Positions 50,473 to 61,329 of a DNA stretch of 64,000 nucleotides are shown here, piece after piece. The notes below the pieces were generated by a model that worked only from the letters and a program-made list of their open reading frames with translations, was not told where the DNA came from and ran no database searches. The position numbers and the translations under genes are program-made. Position 1 is the stretch's first letter; every line of letters starts with the position of its first letter. Origin of the DNA: Berberis thunbergii (Eukaryota; Streptophyta; Magnoliopsida; Ranunculales; Berberidaceae); the NCBI GenBank assembly GCA_003290165.1, contig QNQO01000223.1, positions 62,001-126,000 on the forward strand, given 5' to 3'.

Positions 50473-52159
50473 AGCTCATCAGTAAGCTGCTGGCCAAGAT
50501 TAAGCTATCTAAGTTTAGTCTTAAGATTGCTCATCAGAAAGGCCTGGAATGGAATGCCCTTGAAGTCTGACAATTTACAAACAATTGTATGTCAAGTGGC
50601 AGCCAAAAAACTGTTAAAGCAAAAAACAAGAAATAAATAACTGATCTAAACAGAACACCAATTCCAAGAAACTCAAGGCATGGACAGAATCAAATTTTCT
50701 TAGTCAATACCATTCCTTGTCATCTCCTTCATTGATCAATGGAAAGAAAAGAAATTGCATAGTTGAAAACATTTCAAATGAAAAGGACAAACTAAAATGA
50801 CTTACTTTGCCAAATTGGATCAATTGACAGTTGAGGATGGGATAGCAAATCCTAGGACGGGATGGCAAATCTACCATTCCTTGTCATCTTCTCACATCGA
50901 TCGTAGCTTGAGCATGTATTTCGAAATATAGCTTCAAGGGTAAAACAATTGAGAAAACTGCCAAACAATCTTATATTCTGAGCAACATTTGAATATTTGG
51001 ATGCAACAGAAATTAAGGTTTACATTGTACAATAATGGGCAGGAGAGGGAAAAACTAGAATGCTAGTAGTTACCTAGTTTCTATTGAGACATTCCACTGC
51101 CCATAGTGCTCCTGAGCAAAAGCTGGACGGCACAGTGGGTCATGAGTAAAGCCTGAAGCATCAGAAGTTAACATTACTAAGAAACTTTCAAATAGCCAGC
51201 CAGAAGAGGGAAAACCTCTAGTCATGCATGTGAGGAACAACCTACTTGTAATTGCTTATTCAAATACACTCAACCTCAACTTCTATATCATTGGCCAAAG
51301 CTCATTTCTGAGTATCTGCAAAAAGGAATACCCTTGCCACTGTCAATCACTCCATGCAGCGCACAAGTAAAAACATATTTGATAAGTGTAGCATATTAAA
51401 ATACACTCGGTTGGAAAATGCGAAAAGTTTGACTTGCCTGCGGGGTTTGTTCTGTCGTTGGCCAAATTCATCATTTACAAGCTCTGTCCACAAATAGGCA
51501 CAATTAGTTTAGAATAATATGAGAAGCATAAAATACACGGAACTTAACATTGAGTTTTGAAAGTTAATTTTTGGATGGTTGAATTACCACAGGACGATTG
51601 CAACTGTTTTCTGAATACCATCCTGAAGACATTCATATCAAAGCAAGAATCAGTGCAAATATGTAGTTTGCTGGTAATAATGAAATCTGCCTTAAGCCTA
51701 GCTAGATTTACTCGCATTTATCCACCATGTATGACCCTGTCCATCTATCTGTCCTTCTCAATCAACAATAAGTCCATTCACATTTGAGAAAGGTATCCAT
51801 CTGTCCTTGTTACAAGTCCATAAGCTCTTTTCAAGTGCAACGGGATTTCTTGCAATCTGCAAATTTGGCAGTTTTGTTTAATAACATGTTCCTACCATCA
51901 TCATTTTACCGAGAAAGAATAATAGGTTGATATGCAACATACCAAAACATGAATAGAAGCGGACTTGCAGGAACAGAAAAATCAGCATGAGCTAGAAGGA
52001 ATTTTTTATTTCTTGGTATAATGAGGTTTGTTGTATCAATACTGAAAGCCCCAACTGTATAAGAGAAAAAAAAAACTAATGAGGACTTGAAACTTTGTTT
52101 CTATTGTTAAATTAAATAAAAACAATTCAAATTATCTTTGAAACCCTTATAACTTGGAT

Positions 52160-54472
52160 TAGCAACTGCCTTGGGAGGGTACTCTCCCCCTAGTCTTTGA
52201 TCTATACATTGTCTCACTTTGTCTTCACCAAGTCTTGGTGTGGCCTAAAACGTTCAAAATTTCCAGAAATTAGCATCAAACATAGTGAGAACACAAGATA
52301 TAAATTTCTATGTTAAAGCATGCAGATACATACCCATGTCACAAGACTCTGCTGCCCCCTCGGCAATGTATGATCAACAGGTTTACGGCCAGTTAAGAGC
52401 TCCAACAGGACAACTCCAAAGCTGTAGACATCACTCTTTGAATTCAGTTGTCCAGTCATTGCATATCTGCAATATCATAAACAACAAGACTTTGAGTTAA
52501 TGTTTGAAAGAATTAAGTATGCAGCCAACTAGACCTTTAGTACCAAAAATTTTATTTACAGGCAAGTAAGAAAAATGTCAATTACACATGGGAAAGACTC
52601 GCAAAACTTACTCTGGAGCATGATAACCAAAGGTGCCAAGAACACGAGTAGAATGAAGCCGGGCTGCCATGTCAGGAGCTTGATTTGACAAGTCGAAATC
52701 AGCAATCTTAGCAACATCATCATCAAAAAGTAGCACATTGCTGGACTTAATATCACGATGGATGATATGAGGCTGCGCCTTCTCATGCAAATATTCCAGT
52801 CCTCTAGCTGCGCCTACAGCAATTTTTACTCGTTGGGCCCATGTTAGGACAGGGCCAGGCTGTGCTCCTGTAACGCCTTTCCTGCCTATATGAACAGATG
52901 ACACATAATGTTAATTTTTATAAGAGACTTGCCATATATCTAAACTATGACTAACATTAATAAATTGACAACATTAAAGACAAAGGCATGCCAGAAACAT
53001 GCAATATTATTTTACTTGAGTAGGTATATTGCCTTTTAGTCATTGAGATCCAGAAAATTGGATCATGACACAACTACATAATGATGTCAAACCTATAGCT
53101 TTGCAGTTCACACTCCTATTTTCACATCCTTTGATCATTAAATAAGGTTTCCATTTAACAAATAGCAAATAAATAAATAAAAATCCACAAACTCTAGACC
53201 AGTCTTTTCACGTAGCATGATTCGCAAAAAGTATCCTAACAAGTGGACATTCCAAAACAAATGCAACATAAATAAGAAATAAATAAAGTTGAATGCAAAT
53301 TTTGACACATGGCTAGAAAACACCTGGAAAAGGTCAAACATTAAGTAATTTTTTGTCACAATTATGTCCCTTAACAAAACAGGAAACTAGTTTGGAAAGT
53401 TGTATAAAAAAAGAGTAGGATCAAGAAATCAACTTACCATTAAACTTTACTTAAAAGGACTTATAAGTGGATCTAATTCAAGCCTCCACTGTCATTTTTC
53501 ACAAAGGGAATGTGTTTACTTGACTTCATTTTTCAGAGAAAATTAGCTTGATTTATTAAAAGTTTTTCATGGCTAGAGTGATTTTTTTGTGTGTGTGCTT
53601 TATATATCAACTAAACTGATTATGTGAGCGTATGATTTTTATTCTATGTAGTCTCAGGCAACACCTAGGTGACCTAGGCAGGCAAAAATGGAGACCTTCA
53701 CCAGCTTGCCTAGCCTAAGCGACACCTAAATGTTAAAAAAATAATAATAATATCAAAGGCGCTCGCCTTGGCGGCTTAAGCTTACATTTTGTTTGCTTAT
53801 TTATTTAATATTTTTTAGCATGGCATCTTGCCTTTTGCTCAAGGTGCAAGGTTGGTGAGGCGCCGACAGGCTACGCTTCGCCTCGCCTAGCACCCAAGAC
53901 TGCAAAGGCTTAATGAAGATCTATGTATATCAATTTCTACTTAACAAGTAGTCATTGGTTTGTATGCATGTATTTATTAGGCATATAGAGACAAATCTAT
54001 ATGATCGCTCAGGCCTTTTCCTAGTATGAAAAGTTATACTGATGTTTGTATGTTCATTTCTTAAATTCAGGACTTATTTGATGATAATCATCAATCATCA
54101 TAATGTAATCTTTAACTGACTGAGTTAACATCTTGCATTATTTTGTTCAAGAACGATCACAATTATGTATGACCCATGAAACACATCTAAATTTTCTAAT
54201 CTCGTGTTCAAGCTTAGGCATCACACACTAGTAAGAACTTGTATCTGACTCAAAGTTAACCTGCCCTTACAGCATTCAGAGGAACAGATCCTGGAGCACT
54301 TTTGATAATCATTAAAATGGAAGAGGATTTGTTAGTGGTACCTACCATGAAGAATGTCATGAAGAGAACCCATAGTTGCGAATTCGTAGGCAAGGAGTCA
54401 GAGACTTCCATCTACGCAGTAACCAATCAGCTCAACAACATTTTCATTTTTCAGTCTTGATACCATGGAGAC
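52160..54472 (-). pseudogene. Pti1-like protein kinase fragment, nonsense mutation
   Basis: Plant Pti1-like kinases are soluble Ser/Thr kinases acting downstream of Pto/OXI1-type kinases. Four exons with splice borders are visible: 54472-54346 ([19 protein letters not shown]), 52885-52612 ([35 protein letters not shown]), 52466-52334 ([38 protein letters not shown]) and 52244 to about 52160 ([20 protein letters not shown]). The catalytic loop is intact, but the first exon has an in-frame TGA where the family has Arg (GSL-stop-LLAYEFA). The N-lobe with the ATP-binding lysine and the C-terminal end (family AALCVQYEADFRP) are absent. It is therefore a dead, DNA-captured fragment. Orientation matches the BTAF1 piece upstream. 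Confidence 0.9.
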
Positions 54473-54591
54473 CTGGAAAATCAGGAATGAATTACTATCA
54501 GCAATAGAAACACAAAAAGGTTTAATTGTCACACCTCAAAAATGAACTTTAGTATACATAGAGTCAAACAGTACATTAGATAATTAAGTCA

Positions 54592-55323
54592 AAGATTCTT
54601 AATTAATTTATCATTGGGACTAGGCTTACGTTCAACACAACGAGAAATTAGCTCAGCAAGTGCTTCAGCTGCAGTATCTCCTCCTGAAGCACAACAAAGC
54701 CAAAAAAAATTTACACGAGTATGGGCTTCGTGCAGATTTATATGGATATATCATTCATAGAACTGCAAGAATTATCACCTGTTCTCTTTTTATTGAAGCC
54801 ATCAAAGGCAGTATAATTGGATTAAGTTTAGTAGGCAGCCCAGACATCCAAACAACTGCAGCTGCAATTAGGCTCGAGACAGTAACATGCAAATTATTCT
54901 GCAAAAAGATACCAAAAAAAAGGTTCAGTAATTAAAGATAATCTACGTTCCAACTTGAGCAACATTAAAAACTTAAACAAATGCAGACAACAATATGAAA
55001 CACATAATGCTACATCGACTTGGGAGTCACAACACATTAGCCAAGAGATTGTGCAGAGCTACAATCCAGTCTTACATTCATAACTGGATGCACTTATGGC
55101 AGTGAGTGATAAATCAATAATAACGCGAATCAAACATATTAACATGACTGCATCAGAAAAGTGAAGTATATACCTGAATGCATTTCAAATAGCCAGAAGT
55201 TGCAATAAGTCGTTGCCTTGATGACTCCAAATCCTCAAGAATATGTCTTTCAACAATCTCTTTTGTATTTGGGTCATTTACTGACATTGCAAGTTTTGAT
55301 GCAAAACTTAGTGAATCTCCGTC
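54592..55323 (-). pseudogene. BTAF1: BTAF1/MOT1 (TBP-associated ATPase) fragment
   Basis: Three exons on the minus strand: 55323-55174 (EIVERHILEDLESSRQRLIA, TSGYLKCIQ), 54898-54779 (NNLHVTVSSLIAAAVVWMSG, LNPIILPLMASIKREQ) and 54683-54592 (EEILQ then AAEALAELISRCVERKPSPN and DKLIKNL). The order and motifs match the HEAT-repeat region of plant BTAF1, the Swi2/Snf2-type ATPase that removes TBP from DNA. In the last exon EEILQ and AAEALAELIS are in different frames: a few codons between them are lost at a CAG/GCAG short homology, causing a frameshift. The ATPase domain is absent. Identification rests on motif memory, not a search. Confidence 0.7.
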
Positions 55324-56700
55324 TTGTTATTGAGTAAATTTAAGTTCACAACAGTATATATGTAAGTGACATTATTTGTCAAACACCCAAGGCAAGATTT
55401 TAGTCTTGAGAACCAAAACTGAATTTCAGAAACTGCAAATATAAGTAACACTATAAAACCACAAAAATAAAATAAAATACTAAAGAAAGCTACTCAACAC
55501 AACAAATTCAATAACACAAATCCACTAAATCAGTGAAACAAGAAGACATGTCGCTTCCTTAATAAACACGGACGAAGCAACGCTTTTCTACTTGGGATCA
55601 TTATCCGGAAAAATATGAGATTACTACTGAAAGGTCCCTTCACAACTCAGCTTGACCTAAAACTGAATAATCAAGGCTCCCATCCATGTGAGTGGGTATG
55701 TAAATGACCCATTGGGAAGTAAATATGAAATCACCCCATTAGTAGATATGGTTTCACCTTCACTAGGTGTTACAATTAGTAACCTTAGTCACAATTTGCA
55801 GCCAATTTAAACATGAAAATTTAACATCGAGAACTCCATTCAATTTGATCTCTAAAACAAATTATCAAAGACCTAATGGGCACTTTAGAATACAAGTATT
55901 TGACCCTAAGCACTTTTCAAAACAAACCCAAATCTGAAACATACATACCTGAGACTTCCAATTGGCTTCTGCATCCTTCTTATCCTTCTTCTGCCTACTG
56001 AGTGTGGAATCATCCTTAGAAAAAGAAAATTGATTGGGGATTCAGAACAAAACAAAAACCCAAATTGAAAATACAACCAAATTTGTTGAGGATGATTCAG
56101 TTGTGGGTGATTCAGTTGATGAGCATGATTCAGGTTATGAGGATTCAGTTGTGGATGATTCAATTGATGAGGATGATTCAATCCTCAAAAAAAAAACCCA
56201 AATCGAAAATACAACAAAATTGTTTTTACATAAAATTGATTGGGGATTCAGAAAAAGAATAAGAAAGATGGATAAAATTTGACCTTGGGAAGCAAGAGTG
56301 TAGCCGAGAGGATCTGAGATCTCTCGAATCAAAATACAAGATATGTCGATACCCCCATTTTCACGAGTAAACACTTCCCTGAAGATGAAGAACATAACAA
56401 CAGAAGAAGAAAAAGAGTCGATGAAGAAGAAGTAAATCACTCACCTGATGAAGAAGACACACGCAGCAGACGACTGGAGCGAGCGGAGGCGACTGGCGAG
56501 CGGACGCACGTAGAAGAAGTTGAAGCTTAAAGAGCTAAAATTTGTTTTGGGGTTGGTGGTGGTGGGTCGGTGGTGATAGTGGTGATGTGTGGTGGACGAG
56601 GAGGGGAGGTGGTGATAGTGGTGGTGTGTGGTGGACGAGCAGACGAGGAGGGTCGGAGGGAGAGCAGAGATTGCCAAGATAAGGGATAGGGTTTTTCTAA
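55324..56700 (-). other. Right interior of CACTA C, no recognised gene
   Basis: Two simple-sequence tracts are present. Around 56085-56185 a degenerate GATTCAGTTGTGGAT-type minisatellite (~15 bp) lies inside a ~135 bp direct duplication that includes AAAACCCAAAT. Around 56545-56640 a GGTGGTGATAGTGGT tract has a ~45 bp duplication ending GTGTGGTGGACGAG. The open frames over these are low-complexity. A leader or 5'UTR of a captured gene is possible near 56440-56680. Confidence 0.45.
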
Positions 56701-56724
56701 GTTTTGCTTAAAAATGATTTTTAT

Positions 56725-56884
56725 TAATGGCGACGGTTGAAAACAGTCGCAAATAACTATAACCGTCGCTAAATAATATTATTCTGCGACTGCTGTTCAA
56801 CCGTTGTTAGATAAAAGTATTTAGCGACGGGTTTTCAAAAACCTCGCTAAATCACTGCCGCTATTTTGCGAATTTCTTGTAGTG
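56725..56884 (-). repeat. Right subterminal TAGCGACGG block of CACTA C
   Basis: Copies of TAGCGACGG and of its inverse, more diverged than on the left side (ACAGTCGCAAA, AACCGTTGTTAGA), ending in the terminal TTTCTTGTAGTG. Confidence 0.75.
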
Positions 56885-57196
56885 CTTGGACTCACTATTG
56901 AGTTAGGAAAAACATTTAAATCTAAATTACTGAAAATTTAAACGAGAAGCTTTATGGATGAGAATCCCTTGCTTACACCAAATATGTGATCATTACAATC
57001 CAATTCAACTTATATCATGTTTCTATCAAACATTAACAAATTATTTCAAGCAAATACGCTCTTACCAAGTATTAAGTGTCTTTTTAGGGCACACTTAATC
57101 AAAGTTTAAGCTTAATATTTTTAGCACATGCTTTGAATATTGATAAAGGGTAATTCTAACTATCAAACATCATCATCATAATCATCATCATCATCA

Positions 57197-58005
57197 TCAA
57201 AGCCCATTCCCGAGATTTTCGGGGTCGGCTACATGAATTTTGGTTCTCCAAGCAATGCGATCTTCCCACATTTCCTCACCTAATCCAAGCTCAATGATAT
57301 CGTCATTCACCGTCTTCATCCAAGTTTTCAACGGTCGTCCCCTCCGTCTACACCCTCCATTAACTTGCCAATCTAAACATTTTCTAATTGGCGTCGTGCT
57401 TGGTCTCCTCCGCACATGACCAAACCAAGTTAAACGTCCTTCTCTAATTTTTTCCTCTATGGACGCTACACCTAAGTATCTCCTAATTCTTTCATTTCTA
57501 ATTTTATCCTTACGAGTTTTACCACACATCCACCTTAACATACGCATTTCTGCTACTGCCATCCTATGCGTATGTTGTCCCATAGTAGCCCAACATTCTG
57601 AACCATATAGCATGGCTGGTCGAACAATGGTCTTATAGCATTTCCCTTTTAGCCTTGCAGGCATCCTTCTATCGCACAATACTCCTGACGCCATTCGCCA
57701 TTTCAACCAACCAGCTTTAATCCTGTGGTCTACATCTGCTCCAATAGCCCCATTCTTTTGAATTATAGACCCTAGGTATCGAAAAGCCTCACACTCCGGG
57801 ACCTCGACACCTTCGATCTCAATTGCATTACTTCTCCCTCTTGGTTCACACCCAAAGTTGCACACTAGATACTCCGTCTTCGAACGGCTAATTCTAAAAC
57901 CTTTACTCTCTAAAGCCTCCTGCCACTTAACTAGTTTCTGACCTAAGCCTGCACTAGTCTCATCCATCAAGACAATATCATCTGCAAATAACATGCACCA
58001 AGGTA
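57197..58005 (-). pseudogene. LINE reverse transcriptase C-terminal part
   Basis: Starts in motif C (MLFADDIVLMDE, catalytic FADD) and runs through the thumb to RRYLGVASIEEKIREGRLTW and FGHVRRRP, typical of RTE-clade ends, stopping at 57197. 265 codons are open from the first Met after the deletion. Confidence 0.87.
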
Positions 58006-58680
58006 CATCTTCCCTGTCTTCATTCTTTTTAAAGCTTCTCTCACTTCTGTGGCACTAACTCTGCGATGGAACACGCGATCTCTCCCTTCCTGTGAAGCAT
58101 ACCCCTTCAAGTTTAACTCCCCTACATGTGTTCCATTGAGTAGGTTACAAAAGTAATCCTTCCATCTATCTAAAATAGCTTTATCCTGCATTAAGACTCT
58201 TCCATCATCATGCTTAACACACTTAACATGACTCAAGTCCCTAGTTTTTCGTTCTCTAGCCTTCGCTATCTTGAAAATATCCTTCTCCCCTTCCTTCGTA
58301 CCTAGCCTATTATAAAGAGCATCATACGCTCTCTTCTTAGCTTCCCCTACTGCTCTACTACTCAACTTCTTAGCCTGCTTATAAAGCTCATAAGACTCTA
58401 GGCACCTATCTTTTTGCCACGCCTTAAAGCATCTTTTCTTTTCCGCAATCGTTTGTTGCACATCCGCGTTCCACCACCATGTCTCCTTATCATAGAAACC
58501 TCTTCTTTTGGCCTGTCCTAACTCTTCCTTCGCACATCTTCTTATTCGGTTTGCCAAATGCTCAAAAAAATCCGCGCTACCAGTCCTATCCTTTGGTTCT
58601 AGATTATCCCCACCCTCTGAAACTGACTGGCCACCCAAAATTTTCTTTCGAAATCTTTGGCACACATCTCCCTGTAAGGT
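57967..58680 (-). pseudogene. LINE linker/early RT region, truncated
   Basis: Same frame as the endonuclease. It encodes the charged linker (ETWWWNADVQQTIAEKKRCF) and the start of the RT domain (VSATEVREALKRMKTGK). At about 58005 the sequence jumps to DVPWCMLFADD in another frame. The expected AVGPDGIP segment, fingers and first palm motifs are missing, so the RT cannot work. Confidence 0.85.
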
Positions 58681-59709
58681 CTACCATTTAATTCTCGGTC
58701 TAACCTGTTCTATAGCAATACGACCCCTACTCTTAAGACAAAAATCGAGAACTAACAGCCTATGTTGGGATGTCAGACACTCTTCTTGTATAACCTTACA
58801 ATTTTTACACCTACCTAAATCGTGTCTCTTCACAAGAAAATAATCAATTTGACTTCTATTATGCCCACTCGCAAAGGTCACCAAGTGATCTTCCTTCTTC
58901 TTATAAAAAGTATTTACGATCCCAAAATCCTGAGCTAAAGCAAAATCTAAAATAGAAATCCCCGCAGTGTTTCGATCCCCAAAGCCTTGACCTCCATGTA
59001 CCCTCTCATACCCAACTCTATCCTTACCGACATGACCATTCAAATCCCCGCCTAGGAAAACCCTATCGGAAGAGGGAATTCCAAGAACTAACTCCTCTAA
59101 AGAGTCCCAAAAATCCTTCTTAGTCTCCTCGTCCAAACCCACTTGGGGTGCATACACACTAATAACATGCACTATCTCCAGTTCTAAAGCTAATTTAATA
59201 CTTATGATCCTATCCCCAAACCTCCTAACGTCGACTACTGCATCCTTAAAAACTTTATCTACCACTATTCCCACCCCGTTCCTAGTGCCATCTTTACCAG
59301 AATAGAAATGTTTGAACCCTCCTCCTAAATCTTTAGCCTTGTTCCCCTTCCATTTTGTCTCTTGAAGACAATCTATGTTTATTTTCCTCCTACGCATGAC
59401 ATTCACTAATTCTATTATCTTTCCCGTCAAGGTTCCTATGTTCCAAGAGGCTAATCTAATCATTCTATCTCTAGTTCTAACCTGGACTAGCTTCTTTACT
59501 TGCCCCCGTCCAGAAAGGTGCGAGAACCCTTGCCTATTTAACACTATAGCCGGGCGCCGCTGCAGCGCGCCTTGCTCATTTGTCACTACACCCGAGCGTA
59601 GGTGCAGCGCGTCGCTTATAGCGGGGGACGCCCTATCCTTCTGCATTAATCTTTTTGAACCAATATCCATGAAAAGGGATGTGATGGGTTTTTTACGGTT
59701 GGCTATCAC
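58681..59709 (-). pseudogene. LINE AP-endonuclease region
   Basis: 342 codons from ATG. The apurinic/apyrimidinic-type endonuclease that nicks target DNA is readable in order: LASWNIG (Asn near residue 90), QETKW, VISVYAP, GGDLNGHVG, SQIDYFLV, and SQHRLLV with the final His. All key residues look present. The frame ends at a TAG where the family has a second Trp (RPRIKW-stop), then continues in the same frame into the linker, so one nonsense change separates it from the rest of the polyprotein. Confidence 0.88.
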
Positions 59710-59789
59710 AAGCCTAACACCAACCCTCCTCCTTTATCCGGGCTTGGGACCGGCCGTTACAACGGGCGGAGTTTCTAACTATCAAACAT

Positions 59790-61078
59790 ATCAAGTTTAA
59801 TTTCTCGAACATGAAAGGTGAAAGCAATTTATCAAAATTTCAGAAATAAATTGTAATTAACAGTTAAGCACACAATTCAGTAAAATAAATCAAAATGAAT
59901 TATGCAACCCCTTTGGTTTGTCGCAAACTCAATGTGGTGGTACTCAGCAGATCAGCAGGTGGTCCGAACATAGATCCCGAGAAAATGGTTACAAATGCTC
60001 TGTGGTGGTACAGAGAAATGCTCGGGATGTGAATAGCCAAAAACGAAATTGACTCAGTCTCCTGCCAGAGGAACAATGCCTCCGCTACTCCACCTTCATC
60101 TCCAGGTCGCTGCTCCGCCTTCCTCTGTGCTCCTCGCGAGCGTCCTCGTCCACAAACTGTCTCCAGAACCTGCAAAAGAAGAGAGAAGGTGAGGAAACGA
60201 CGAGAAAACTCAAAAATAGAGAGAGAGATCTGAGAAGGAGGCTCCTCTATTTCCGCTATCGCGGTGGTTGTGCGCCGCCGACGAGCCGCTCTGTGATGGT
60301 GGCCGTGAGGGAGGGAAACAAGAAGGAGGTCAAGATGAAGAGAGGCCGAGATGGCGGCTGTGAGAGATGCTCTGGCTCTGTGGCGAGGCGGAGCAGAGTC
60401 ACGGTGATGGCGGCTCTGGTTCGCGGTGGTTGTGGTGGCTTGCGATGTGGTGTCCGCAGGTGATGGTGGTTGATGGATGATGGACAGGGAGAGGGACAGG
60501 GAAGGTGATGGAGGTAGCGCTGACGCGAAACAGGGTTGTCACACCCCTGTTTCGTGGTGGTGGCGGTTGTGCTGTCCGGAGGTGGTGGTGGTGCTCGGGT
60601 GATGGCGAGGTGACTGTGGCGGTGATTGCTGAGTGAGTGAGAGATGGATGAGTGGTGATGGTGATGAGAATCACTTGTGAGGAAGAGGTTTTGATTTTTG
60701 TGTAATCCTTCTTTTCCCTTCTCTTCCTCCCCTATTCTCACCCTATTCTCTTGTATTTATAGAGAATGATCAAAGTGAAGAGGGATGAGATAAAGGGAAG
60801 ATTCATCAAGGTATAAATGAGAGAATATTCTTTAGGGGTAGGATTGGATTTGGGTTTATGGGTAGGTTTTGGGTTCAGGTTTGTGACCATCTGCTTTGTA
60901 CCACCGCTAGAATCGACCAATTGTCATTCCTTAAATTGTCGCCTTAATACGATTTCATCGTTCACGCTCAAATTCATACAAAGACATGAAAACGAAATAA
61001 TTGCTATAAAATATAATAATCGAAACACTAACATGTATAAATTAAGGGATATATTATGTAATAATTATGTGAATATCA
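59790..61078 (-). other. Remainder of LTR-like copy 2
   Basis: Aligns with 3530-4826 of copy 1, with the same minus-strand TATA (about 60753-60761) and the same GGTGGTG simple-sequence block (60240-60680). The frames with His/Pro/Thr runs are products of that simple sequence. No gene recognised. Confidence 0.75.
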
Positions 61079-61329
61079 ATCACAGTAACCCCTGCAACTT
61101 TGTTGGTCACTTTTTATGTTTGCTTCGTGGAAAAATTTTAATAAGTCGTTAATCATGCCATCTGACACATTCCTTTCGAAGCATCATACTTGGTGATTTT
61201 TGGCCAACCTTGTGGAGCAACAACAATGGTGGAGGGACTTGATTCCTTTTCAGGATGTATGGTGACACATTTTGATATGAAGAAACTATTGAACTTGTTC
61301 AAATATTATCAAATATTGTCCCTTACTAA

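Larger units (their letters stand above)
49787..56884. mobile_element. CACTA transposon C carrying Pti1-like and BTAF1 pieces
   Basis: Begins CACTACAAGAAAACAG and ends TTTCTTGTAGTG, with 3 bp duplicates CTT (49784-49786 and 56885-56887). LTR-like copy 1 has the unoccupied site (GTGGGCTTGGACTCACC, 3239-3255), which proves both bounds. The subterminal motif is TTTAGCGACGGT, different from CACTA A/B, so this is a separate subfamily. The cargo is on the minus strand: BTAF1 exons upstream, then Pti1-like kinase exons. I find no transposase, so it should need one in trans. Confidence 0.93.
57171..59772 (-). mobile_element. RTE-clade LINE, internally deleted
   Basis: Flanked by a perfect 17 bp target duplication, TTCTAACTATCAAACAT, at 57154-57170 and 59773-59789. 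Copy 1 of the LTR-like element has the empty site near 3512-3530. On the minus strand it runs from a GC-rich 5' end through an endonuclease and the C-terminal part of a reverse transcriptase to a GAT-rich tail (57199-57171), the short-repeat 3' tail usual for RTE elements. Most of the RT domain is deleted. Confidence 0.9.
49525..61078 (-). mobile_element. LTR-like insertion (probable solo LTR), copy 2, with nested elements
   Basis: Own sequence occupies 49525-49786, 56885-57170 and 59790-61078. It starts TGTTGCGAAC, ends GAATATCA, and has ATCAC on both sides (49520-49524 and 61079-61083). Subtracting the nested CACTA (7098+3 bp) and LINE (2602+17 bp) leaves about 1,834 bp against 1,840 bp in copy 1. 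It sits at the same position of the repeat unit as copy 1, so the two are duplicates of one insertion and not two independent hits. Confidence 0.8.

Noticed and set aside
55906..56282. Acidic repeat protein (DDSVVGDSVDE...) or its antisense Asn/His/Pro frame
   Set aside because: Encoded by a ~15 bp minisatellite open in several frames; no conserved context.
2987..61078. A single giant LTR retrotransposon with the array as its interior
   Set aside because: Both LTR-like copies have ATCAC on both sides and unit sequence on both flanks, and there is no gag/pol between them.
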